DNA of 6,881 nt from Chlamydiota bacterium (lineage in GTDB: Bacteria; Auribacterota; UBA3054; B51-G9): NCBI GenBank assembly GCA_003648225.1, contig QMOL01000156.1, positions 1-6,881 on the forward strand, read 5' to 3'. Position numbers and translations under genes: made by a program. The first letter of the stretch is position 1, and every line of letters starts with the position of its first letter. The notes beneath the pieces were generated by a model. It did no database searches, had not been told where the DNA came from, and saw nothing but the letters and a program-made list of their open reading frames with translations. This document shows positions 1 to 6,200 of this stretch, in pieces.

Positions 1-749
1 ATAAAGTGGGAGAGGAATTAATCAAAACCGGCATTGCGGAAAAAAATAAAATCCATAGAATTTATAACGGAATAAATCTTGATGATTTTTCAAAATTAAA
101 TGAATCCTCACGCACAAATTCCCGTGAAAAATTTAACATTAGAAATGATGAGACTGTTATCGGTACTCTGTCGCGATTAGTTCCCGACAAAGGGCTAAAA
201 GATTTAATTAAAGGTTTTGCCTTAACTCATGAGTCAAACTCCAAAACAAAACTTATTATTGCCGGTGGCGGTCCATTAAAAGACGAGCTCGTCACTCTGA
301 CAGAAAAACTCAAAATAAAAGACAGCGTTATTTTTATCGGATGGCAAAATGATGTCCCTCAAACGCTTTCGTTATTTGATATTTTCTGCCTGCCGACTTT
401 ACGGGAAGGTTTCGGGTATGTTTTCCTTGAGGCGCAGGCGGCCGGAGTGCCTGTTATCGCGACAGGAATTTCACCGCTAACGGAAACAATGCAGGACGGA
501 GAATCCGCCATTCTTGTCTCCACACATTCTCCTGAAGAAATTTCTACTGCCATACAGAAAATTCTTGATGATGAATCATTAAGAATTCGGTTAAGGGAAA
601 ACGGGTTAAAAAATGTCCGGGAACGATTTAATCAAAAGAATCAACTTGATGAAATTGTGAAACTGTATAATTCTTTGCTGATTCGTGCCGGTTTCGCGTT
701 AGCGCCCGGCGTATGCCGGGTAAGTTACATGCACTCGGAGGAAATTTGA
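1..749 (+). CDS. Glycosyltransferase family 4 (GT-B fold), C-terminal part, 5' end outside window
   Basis: The frame is already open at the left edge, so the GTG at position 6 is probably an internal valine and the true start lies upstream. What remains is the nucleotide-sugar-binding half of a GT-B retaining glycosyltransferase of the GT4/'glycosyl transferases group 1' type. Visible landmarks are the linker HRIYNGINLDDF, the strand-turn IGTLSRLVPDKGL, the loop IIAGGGPLKDEL, VIFIGWQNDV, and the hallmark EX7E motif (Glu at 405-407 and Glu at 429-431, within REGFGYVFLEAQAAGVPVIA). Such enzymes act at the cytoplasmic face of the membrane and transfer a sugar to a lipid or glycan during polysaccharide, O-antigen or glycolipid synthesis. 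The donor and acceptor cannot be told from this fragment. The fold seems to finish near LYNSLL (codons ending at 680). The following 22 residues, starting IRAG, coincide with a GC-rich palindrome and look like read-through into a repeat. The family assignment is firm; the specific reaction is unknown. Confidence 0.93.
   Translation, partial: KVGEELIKTGIAEKNKIHRIYNGINLDDFSKLNESSRTNSREKFNIRNDETVIGTLSRLVPDKGLKDLIKGFALTHESNSKTKLIIAGGGPLKDELVTLTEKLKIKDSVIFIGWQNDVPQTLSLFDIFCLPTLREGFGYVFLEAQAAGVPVIATGISPLTETMQDGESAILVSTHSPEEISTAIQKILDDESLRIRLRENGLKNVRERFNQKNQLDEIVKLYNSLLIRAGFALAPGVCRVSYMHSEEI
702..720. repeat. REP-like GC-rich palindrome in the 3' end of the glycosyltransferase gene
   Basis: The sequence GCGCCCGGCGTATGCCGGG contains a perfect 6-bp stem (CCCGGC at 705-710, GCCGGG at 715-720) around a GTAT loop. 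It matches 17 of 19 bases of positions 1354-1372 downstream of the tRNA gene. It stands out as GC-rich in an AT-rich gene and lies in the 22-codon tail beyond the conserved glycosyltransferase domain. It is most simply read as a copy of a short dispersed palindromic repeat. With only two copies visible, the family is not proven. Confidence 0.55.
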
Positions 750-778
750 CTCGCCAAGCGTGTCAAATTTATTTTTCT
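742..778 (+). terminator. Intrinsic terminator of the glycosyltransferase gene, containing its stop codon
   Basis: A perfect 9-bp stem, AAATTTGAC (742-750) with GTCAAATTT (762-770), encloses a further CGC/GCG pairing (752-754 with 758-760) around a CAA loop, separated from the main stem by a T-T mismatch. The sequence ATTTTTCT follows. The TGA stop of the glycosyltransferase (747-749) lies within the ascending arm, so ribosomes reaching the stop would cover half of the hairpin. This marks the end of the upstream transcription unit. Confidence 0.85.
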
Positions 779-914
779 GATGTTTGCAAATAACATCTCA
801 CTGTGTATTACTTCGACCTTTTAATCCCAATCACAAAGTACATCGGGGCAAAGTGAAATTTTCTATAATTACTGTCCGAAACTGCGGTTAAAAAATAAAA
901 CGTTAAATTTTAAT

Positions 915-943
915 AATGAATATGCGATAATACGCATATTATT
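915..943. repeat. AT-rich inverted repeat, possible bidirectional terminator or protein site
   Basis: AATATGCG (919-926) and CGCATATT (933-940) form a perfect 8-bp stem around ATAATA. Three more A/T pairs form outside it if G918 is bulged out. TTTTATTG follows on the + strand. It could act as a weak backup terminator after the glycosyltransferase unit or as a dyad binding site; the sequence does not decide between these. Confidence 0.45.
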
Positions 944-1073
944 TTATTGTTGTCCCAAATAATTTTGTCAATATTCTTCACCACGTAAGAATCCTCCTTC
1001 GGCGGACTTTCAGCATAAGAACACAGAAGGTCTTTATCATTTTGATATTAATTATTTTGATTTAAAGAATTTA

Positions 1074-1109
1074 ATCCTGTGCATCATGTTTATCCTGTCA
1101 ATCTGTTGC
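1074..1109. repeat. Degenerate 9-nt tandem repeat (consensus ATCCTGTnn)
   Basis: Four consecutive 9-nt units are visible: ATCCTGTGC, ATCATGTTT, ATCCTGTCA and ATCTGTTGC. They share the ATC-TGT core at 9-nt spacing. The 9-nt period would preserve a reading frame, but no start, ribosome binding site or long frame supports translation here. It is best viewed as a short intergenic simple repeat. Confidence 0.45.
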
Positions 1110-1120
1110 TAATGCAACAG
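1103..1120. repeat. Perfect inverted repeat CTGTTGC-TAAT-GCAACAG
   Basis: A perfect 7-bp stem with a 4-nt TAAT loop overlaps the last unit of the 9-nt repeat. No T-run follows on the + strand, so it is not a convincing terminator. It lies about 70 bp upstream of the predicted -35 box of the tRNA-Arg promoter, so a regulatory site is conceivable but unsupported. Confidence 0.4.
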
Positions 1121-1189
1121 CACAGTAAATGATTCTCAGTTTTATTAAGTTTTTGAGCGAATCTTTATTACTGTACTCCAAAAAACCGT

Positions 1190-1218
1190 TTTACTTTTAA
1201 CATCAAAAATGATATAAT
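1190..1218 (+). promoter_or_regulatory. Sigma70-type promoter for tRNA-Arg
   Basis: The -35 box TTTACT (1190-1195, 4 of 6 to TTGACA) is followed by a 17-bp spacer and a perfect -10 box TATAAT (1213-1218). Transcription would begin around 1225, about 14 nt before the mature 5' end of the tRNA, giving a short leader for RNase P to remove. Confidence 0.72.
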
Positions 1219-1238
1219 AACTATAGTAATATTAATGT

Positions 1239-1315
1239 GCGCCCATAGCTCAATTGGATAGAGTGCTTGGCTACGGACCAGGAGGTTTGGGGTTCGAATC
1301 CCTATGGGCGTACCA
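1239..1315 (+). tRNA. tRNA-Arg (anticodon ACG)
   Basis: A complete 77-nt cloverleaf with encoded CCA. The acceptor arm GCGCCCA pairs with TGGGCGT (a G-U at the first pair), followed by discriminator A and CCA. The D stem is GCTC/GAGT with loop AATTGGATA, containing the G18G19 equivalent. The anticodon stem CTTGG/CCAGG encloses the loop CTACGGA, which gives anticodon ACG. The variable loop is AGGTT, and the T arm is TGGGG/CCCTA around TTCGAAT. ACG is read as ICG after A34 deamination by TadA and decodes CGU/CGC/CGA arginine codons. The gene has its own promoter, and six T residues follow the CCA directly. Its 3' part is repeated just downstream. Confidence 0.97.
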
Positions 1316-1325
1316 TTTTTTCATA

Positions 1326-1399
1326 GTTTCTGGGTTCGCCCGATGGTCATCGGGCGCCCGGCGAATGCTGGGCGAATCCCTATGGGCGTACCATTTTTT
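1326..1399. repeat. Partial duplication of the 3' end of tRNA-Arg, split by an inserted palindrome
   Basis: Positions 1373-1399 repeat 1295-1321 exactly (27 bp: CGAATCCC, TATGGGCG, TACCA and six Ts). To the left, GTTT-CT-GGGTTCG (1326-1338) resembles GTTT-G-GGGTTCG of the tRNA (1285-1296). The copy therefore spans the variable loop/T arm through the CCA and the T-run. It is interrupted in the T loop, between TTCG and AATCCC, by 36 nt (1339-1374) of GC-rich palindrome. The acceptor 5' half, D arm and anticodon arm are absent, so it cannot be a functional tRNA. Direct repeats of tRNA 3' ends are typical of integrase attachment sites, but here only about 50 bp lie between the copies and no integrase is present. 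Confidence 0.8.
1332..1379. repeat. REP/MITE-like double hairpin inside the tRNA fragment copy
   Basis: Two palindromes sit side by side. The first is CGCCCGATG-GT-CATCGGGCG (1337-1356), a perfect 9-bp stem. The second is CGCCCGGC-GAAT-GCTGGGCG (1355-1374), with one G-T pair. They are bracketed by an outer pairing of GGGTTCGCCC (1332-1341) with GGGCGAATCC (1370-1379), so the DNA or RNA could fold as two hairpins or as a closed cruciform. Positions 1354-1372 match the palindrome in the glycosyltransferase tail at 17 of 19 bases. It lies between two T-runs (1316-1321 and 1394-1399) and could also help terminate tRNA transcription. No transposase is nearby. Confidence 0.7.
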
Positions 1400-1733
1400 A
1401 TTTAACGATTTGGTGATTTATTCATTTAATGATTTTAATCCACTCACTCATTAGTCTTTTATCTCATTCGATATTTATTCTTTACTAATTTGGAAAGTGG
1501 TTTCTATTTAAATATCCTTTTCGCGTTTTATAAATTAAAATGCACCAAAAAAATATGGAATAAACAAGGAAATCAAATTTGCGTGAAGCGGAAATTTCCT
1601 TAAGCGTGCCTGCAACTAATCAAGACCCGGCATGGCATTTTGAATATATTCCTTTTTTCTGCGTCTATATTTTTGAAAACAATTTATGATAATGACGCAA
1701 ACGCGCCGACCTTAACAAACAATAATACAAAAA
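1400..1733. other. AT-rich intergenic region upstream of the Tyr-rich exported protein
   Basis: No supportable gene is seen here. It opens with an AT-rich simple-sequence patch in which ATTTAACGATTT (1400-1411) recurs as ATTTAATGATTT (1424-1435). An inverted repeat at 1566-1601 is listed separately. A possible -10 element, TATGATAAT (1685-1693), lies 53 nt before the downstream start codon but lacks a convincing -35 at the right distance, so no promoter is called. The long distance to the next gene leaves room for a leader, but no known riboswitch motif was recognised. Confidence 0.45.
1566..1601. repeat. Inverted repeat AAGGAAAT...ATTTCCTT with nested palindrome GGAAATTTCC
   Basis: AAGGAAAT (1566-1573) is complementary to ATTTCCTT (1594-1601) with 20 nt between. 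The right arm also belongs to a perfect 10-bp palindrome, GGAAATTTCC (1590-1599). The two pairings are mutually exclusive. The element lies about 145 nt upstream of the Tyr-rich protein start and could be a dyad binding site, but this is unsupported beyond symmetry. Confidence 0.35.
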
Positions 1734-1740
1734 AGAGAGG
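1734..1740 (+). promoter_or_regulatory. Shine-Dalgarno of the Tyr-rich exported protein
   Basis: AGAGAGG, followed by T, ends 5 nt before the ATG at 1746. This is a good anti-16S match at normal spacing. It decides the start of the downstream gene, which also begins with a textbook signal peptide at that ATG. Confidence 0.75.
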
Positions 1741-1745
1741 TCGTT

Positions 1746-3044
1746 ATGAAAACTCTAAAAATACTTGCAATAGCAACAGCAATAGTTCTGCTCCCGTCCA
1801 TTGCACAGGCAAAATTTTACTATAATTTTGGATTGAATTTCGGATTAGGATTTCTTGGACTCGGTAATGTTGATCCCGGTTATGCAGTTGCTGTAGTTCC
1901 TTATGCTCCTGTAGTTGCAACACCTGTTTATACACCCCTTCCATGCTCTTATTTATCCTATTACGATTACGGAAATTGTTCGTGGTGGCCAAGTGTAAGT
2001 GTTTCAATCAACTCATGCGGCGGTTATTATGATGGTTATTACGGCTATTATAATGGAGGTTGTGGATATAATTCCTGCTATTCTTCGTGTTACAGCCCAT
2101 TCAGTTTTAGTATTGGTTTCGGATGGGGAAATTGTTATCCAAACTGGGGAAATTATTGCGGATATTACGGCAGAAGATATGGATACGGATACGGTGGTTG
2201 TGGTTACGGATACGGATATAACAATTATTATATAAATAATTATTATTATAATAACTATCCCGCGACCGCTCAGCGACCGATAACAGTCAGAGAAAACAAT
2301 ATTCCTTATCAAAATCAAAGAGAAGCAAGAAATTCACTGCGCGAATCTTTAATTGATAACGGAAAATACAGCAGAGCAGAAAATTCCGGTACCAAAACAA
2401 GAATGGCACGCGCAGAAAGAAACTTGTCAGAAAACACTTCCTCCGGAACTCGCAGCGAACGCGGAAGAACCGAAATCGCAAGCAGAAATCCACGTTTGGA
2501 AAGCAGAAGAATAGTCGATACTTCCAAACGGTCATTACGTGTTGCCGATGCTGGAAGAATTTCACCTTCGAGAAACTTGCGTTCAGAAATCTTTGCGGGA
2601 AGAAGCAGTTTATTAAATTACCGTAGCTCACGTGAGCGGATTACCAGAACATCACTTACAAGAACATCAAGACAAAACAACTCACGAACACAACCTATAA
2701 GGGTTTCGCGATCAGCCACACGCAGAACGCAACCTACAAGGATTTCACGATCAGCAACACGCAGGCCACAGCCCACAAGGGTTTCTCGACCCGCTCCTCA
2801 TCGGGTATCATCGCCAAGAGTTTCTCGACCCGTTCCTCATCGGGTATCATCGCCAAGGGTTTCTCGACCCGCTCCTCATCGGGTATCATCGCCAAGAGTT
2901 TCTCGACCCGCTCCTCATCGGGTATCATCACCAAGGATATCCAGGCCATCTGCGCCTAGAGTATCTGCCCCAAGAATTTCTCGGCCATCTGCGTCGCGAA
3001 GAATGTCGATGCCAATGTCATCCGGTGGAAGAATGAGACGATAA
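1746..3044 (+). CDS. Predicted exported Tyr/Gly/Cys-rich protein with basic Arg/Ser-rich repeat tail (unknown function)
   Basis: The family is not recognised. The 432 residues fall into clear zones. Residues 1-22 form a Sec signal peptide (Lys at 2 and 5, hydrophobic core, AQA cleavage site before Lys23). Residues about 23-65 are hydrophobic and Gly-rich. Residues about 66-172 are dominated by Tyr, Gly, Asn and Ser with nine cysteines (67, 78, 91, 106, 111, 115, 130, 138, 152) and runs such as GYGYGGCGYGYGYNNYY. Residues about 182-318 are polar and rich in Arg and Ser. Residues 319-422 are eight 13-residue repeats of type RVSRPAPHRVSSP, and the protein ends in GGRMRR. The mature protein would be strongly basic, low in complexity and largely disordered. 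A structural, adhesive or polyanion-binding (DNA, LPS, acidic polysaccharide) surface role is an inference from composition. The odd cysteine number leaves one free thiol or allows cross-linking between chains. A terminator follows directly, so the gene appears monocistronic. Being a real gene is well supported by the ribosome binding site, signal peptide and terminator; function is unknown. Confidence 0.88.
   Translation: MKTLKILAIATAIVLLPSIAQAKFYYNFGLNFGLGFLGLGNVDPGYAVAVVPYAPVVATPVYTPLPCSYLSYYDYGNCSWWPSVSVSINSCGGYYDGYYGYYNGGCGYNSCYSSCYSPFSFSIGFGWGNCYPNWGNYCGYYGRRYGYGYGGCGYGYGYNNYYINNYYYNNYPATAQRPITVRENNIPYQNQREARNSLRESLIDNGKYSRAENSGTKTRMARAERNLSENTSSGTRSERGRTEIASRNPRLESRRIVDTSKRSLRVADAGRISPSRNLRSEIFAGRSSLLNYRSSRERITRTSLTRTSRQNNSRTQPIRVSRSATRRTQPTRISRSATRRPQPTRVSRPAPHRVSSPRVSRPVPHRVSSPRVSRPAPHRVSSPRVSRPAPHRVSSPRISRPSAPRVSAPRISRPSASRRMSMPMSSGGRMRR
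2700..3011 (+). repeat. 39-bp in-frame tandem repeat (8 units of 13 codons)
   Basis: Units start at 2700, 2739, 2778, 2817, 2856, 2895, 2934 and 2973. The central four (2778-2933) are nearly identical at the DNA level, differing by a few single bases (for example AGG/AGA, GCT/GTT and TCG/TCA). The outer units are diverged: RVSRSATRRTQPT-like on the left and RISRPSAPRVSAP-like on the right. Each central unit contains an ACCCG...CGGGT inverted repeat. Near identity in the middle with decay at the edges suggests recent expansion by slippage or unequal recombination. Copy number may vary between strains without breaking the frame. Confidence 0.93.
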
Positions 3045-3072
3045 TGGAAGACGGAATAAATTGCAAGATCAT

Positions 3073-3107
3073 AATCCCGGAATGAATTATTTCGGGATTT
3101 TATTTTG
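3073..3107 (+). terminator. Intrinsic terminator after the Tyr-rich protein gene
   Basis: AATCCCG (3073-3079) pairs with CGGGATT (3093-3099). The stem continues inward for five more A-T or G-T pairs to an AAT loop, giving about 12 bp. TTATTTTG follows. It lies 29 nt after the TAA stop at 3042-3044 and separates this gene from the long downstream one. Confidence 0.88.
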
Positions 3108-3174
3108 TAGAATTTAGGATTGTTATACATGGAAGTTCCCGGTTTAGCGCATTGATAAACAGCATTTAGTTATT

Positions 3175-3193
3175 AACGACCCCAAAAGTCGTT
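3175..3193. promoter_or_regulatory. Inverted repeat AACGAC-N7-GTCGTT at the predicted -35 region
   Basis: A perfect 6-bp dyad (3175-3180 with 3188-3193) around CCCAAAA. Its right arm touches the first base of the predicted -35 box of the long exported protein. There is no T-run, so it is more like an operator than a terminator, but six base pairs could arise by chance. Confidence 0.35.
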
Positions 3194-3229
3194 TGCAATC
3201 AATGTTAAATATTGATAAAATCTTATCAA
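3193..3229 (+). promoter_or_regulatory. Predicted promoter with overlapping dyad operator for the long exported protein
   Basis: The -35 box TTGCAA (3193-3198, 4 of 6), a 17-bp spacer and the -10 box TAAAAT (3216-3221, 5 of 6) would start transcription near 3228, about 20 nt ahead of the ATG. The -10 lies inside a perfect inverted repeat, TTGATAA-AATC-TTATCAA (3212-3229). The same half-site, TTGATAA, also occurs at 3152-3158. A dyad over the -10 is the classic position for a repressor, so this unit may be regulated. Both the promoter and the operator are inferred from sequence alone. Confidence 0.5.
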
Positions 3230-3247
3230 CATGTTTTGTATTTAAAA

Positions 3248-6200
3248 ATGAAAAATATTTCAGTATTTTTATTCGCTTTTCTTACTTCTTATTGCGGTTT
3301 CGCGGTAATGGTTGGCAAACCTTTATTTAATATAGAAATTGGAGAGCCGAGCTATGAATATAAATCGTCCAAAGGAATAAATTCTTATATTCTCACCGAC
3401 ACAAGGACTCATACAGTTTTTAAAAAAGAATATCCTGAATATTATAACCTTCAGGAATTTAAAGCTAAGCAAAGATTCTATCGTGTTCACTTACCAATAA
3501 CATTAACGCCGAATTTTGGTGATTTACCGAAAACTATTGATTTATCATATTCATTTTCTTTCAATTCAATATACAAGAAGAGAAACGGTAAAAGCACATC
3601 AATAAAAAAAACTCCGATTCATTTCCCGTTCAAGTGGGAAAAAATTCCTACTTCTGCAGGTGGAAAAACCGAATGGTTTCTTACTTCAGAATGGATGGTC
3701 GAAAGTGATAAAGAAATTTGGAATAACAGTGAATTGCTTGTCGAAAACAGTCTCGGTTACCTTAAAATTGTCAAACAGCCCGGGAAAAATGATCGTTGGT
3801 CAATGCCGCTTGTCAATTTGTATTTCCCTTTTTCCATAACTTATTGGTCGGACCAATATGGTTTTAATGATCGATGGACAGACGAAAATTTCCCTAAATT
3901 TATTTACCGAGAAGTAAAAGGCAATGAAGTTCTTGATAGTTGCAGCGTGCAGGTTTTTACATCCAATTCCGATTTACCGTCATGCGGGACTTTAAAGGTA
4001 AAGGATTTAAAAAAATTATTTAACAAACTGAAAAATAATTGGAAAGATCCTTATAAAAACAAATATGTTTACACAAACTTATGGAAAATCAGTCCCTGGG
4101 CATCAAAATACAAGAAAATTGTTGAGCCGAAATTAAAAGCCGCTTTTTTATCCCGTGTTTGTCTTGAATTCCCAAATGATAGTGATGCCGCGGAACTTCT
4201 CCTAAAACAATTAGCAGTTAATAAAGATAGCGAAAAAGCAGGGCGCGTTTATGTAAGGTGTAAGAAAAAATGGGCAAAGTGGAGTGAACACTGGTTTGAA
4301 ATTTATCTTTCTTCCGTAAAAGATGAACCCACACGCCGGGCTTTGTTAATGTCATTTTTACGCGAACATCCCGACTCCGGTTTCGCGCTTAATAAGCTTA
4401 CTTACTCACTCATAAAAGATAAGCGAATTGGACCTGCCAAGCATCTTACAGACAAGTGGGAATCTATTGAGCCAAGTAATATTTATGTTTATTCCGCGCA
4501 AGCTGAAATTGCGAAGCTGGAAGACAATAAGGATAAGTTACAACTCGCTTACAGTCAGGCTATCAGATTTACTTTACCGGCTAAAACAAATATTTCTTTT
4601 AACAGTTCCGGATATAATCTTTACGTTCGGGGGTGCAATCTGTTAAAAGCGGGAGATACGGAAAAAGCGCTCAGATATTTCAGAAAAACTTTGACCATTA
4701 CAAATTCTGTAGCATGTTATCTTCGCATGGGCGATACTTATTTAAAAATCGGTTTAACCGCTTCAGCGATAAAATCATATAAAAAAGCGTTGAGCTTATC
4801 GCCTGATCATCCGGGCGCGTTATCCGGGATAATCCGTTCGTACGAAAAAGTTAAGGATTCTCATTCTGAGAAAACATATCAAAAGAAATTAGTGAATATT
4901 ATATCTCCGCTTGCCAGAGAAGAAATTTCTAAAAAGGACTGGACAAATACCGTTGCCTTGGCAAAATATGTTTTAGATGTTTATCCCGATTCTCAGTTTA
5001 TGCAAGAAATTTATATTCGTTCATTGATTCATCTTGGATTATTTGACAAGGCGAGTGAGAATCTTTATAAAGCAACTTGGAACAGGAAATTTGACGTTCA
5101 GATAAATGCATTATGGGCAGAATTAGCCACTGCGATTTATCGTGATAAGAGCGTTCTTATTCTTAGCGATAATAAAATTTCATGGCTTAAGCTTGCTATT
5201 GAAGCATGGAAAAAAGTCAGTAAGTTGTCTCCGAAATATTATGTTTCTTATCTTGAGCAAGCGCTTCTAAATTCAGAGATGGGAAATAATTATCAAGCCT
5301 ATCTTGCATTAAAAAAATGTTACAAAAGGAAACCGTCACCCGAACTTGCAGTTTGGATTGCCAATGTATGTTTACAAGCGGCAGATAAAAATCCTGGCAT
5401 AAGTTTGCCTGATAATTCATCAAAAACTTTTGCTGCGGAAGCCATGCGTTATTACAATAAAGCAAATGAATTGGTTGACACGAAATTCTTTTCTCCCGAA
5501 ACTGCCGCCGGTCTTTACCGCGCGGCGAAATATGAATCAAAGAGCGGTGCCGATTATAATGCTTATCTCAGAAAAGCGTTGCGCGTATTTCCTGCTTCAC
5601 CCGAATTACGCGCTACGCAAATAAAAGCTTATGCTGATGCCGGAGCACTTGCCCCCGCGCTTTGGGCTCCATACACGAACACATTTGAGAATTTAAGAAG
5701 TTCCAATTATGATATTTTATCTTGTTTAGAGAAGGTTTATAAGTTACGTAAGATTGATGACATTGAAATTTTAAAAAAAGAAGCATTAAATAAGATTTTC
5801 TGGAATAAAACTTTTTATGATAATATTAGTAATAAAAGAGAAATTCAGGGTCATCCGAAAATGTACACTATTGAAAATCAGTCGGGATTTCATTTTGTCC
5901 TTAAAAAACATATTTTTATACAGCCCGGGGGCGCTTATGAATGGTTCGCCTTCCGCTCGAAATATACATCCGGAGATTTAAAAACCGGAAAAACATTGTG
6001 GTGGCAAAAACATTTACTTTTTGCTAATTCTTATTATCATGCGACGGCAAAGAGCGATCATGGTTACTTGCCTACTTCTAACGATGACGATCCTGCTTCT
6101 GTTTACAGCTCTGAATTAAGAAGAATTTTTTATCTTCCAGCAACGGCAAGGACAAAATTACACTCACAGAGTTATTATTCTTCCCCTGCAAGACAGCTGA

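Larger units (their letters stand above)
779..1188. other. Gene-free intergenic stretch between the glycosyltransferase and tRNA-Arg
   Basis: No reading frame with codon bias, conserved motif or ribosome binding site was seen on either strand. The stretch holds three small structures described separately: a palindrome at 915-943, a degenerate 9-nt repeat at 1074-1109 and an inverted repeat at 1103-1120. It also has an imperfect GC-rich mini-hairpin near 992-1006 (CTCCTTCGGCGGA). The rest is AT-rich sequence without clear features. It may be decayed DNA, but no ancestral gene could be recognised. Confidence 0.5.

Noticed and set aside
1295..1399. A prophage or genomic-island attL/attR pair at the tRNA
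   Set aside because: The direct repeats of the tRNA 3' end fit the pattern, but they enclose only about 50 bp and no integrase or island gene is present. At most this is a relic.
1254..1454. A 66-codon + strand frame over the tRNA and its duplicated end
   Set aside because: It is an accidental frame through tRNA-Arg and the repeat; its internal repetition only reflects the tRNA 3' duplication. There is no ribosome binding site.
1640..1825. A 61-codon + strand frame crossing the Tyr-rich protein start
   Set aside because: It has no ribosome binding site and overlaps the signal peptide coding region of a well-supported gene in another frame; the composition looks like translated AT-rich intergenic DNA.
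2777..2932. A possible CRISPR array from regularly spaced near-identical units
   Set aside because: The units are directly adjacent with no unique spacers, and they are in frame within a coding sequence.
2734..2949. A 71-codon - strand frame with MIPDEERVEK-type repeats
   Set aside because: It is the antisense reading of the 39-bp repeat inside the real + strand gene. The repetition comes from the DNA, with no independent start signal.
3248..3310. A lipoprotein signal for the long exported protein (Cys16)
   Set aside because: The residues before the cysteine are T-S-Y, and tyrosine at -1 does not fit the lipobox. Cleavage after GFA by signal peptidase I is more likely.
4428..5624. Small frames on both strands within 4428-5624
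   Set aside because: They lie inside the long open frame starting at 3248, which has TPR consensus residues and sensible composition; the small frames have neither motifs nor ribosome binding sites.
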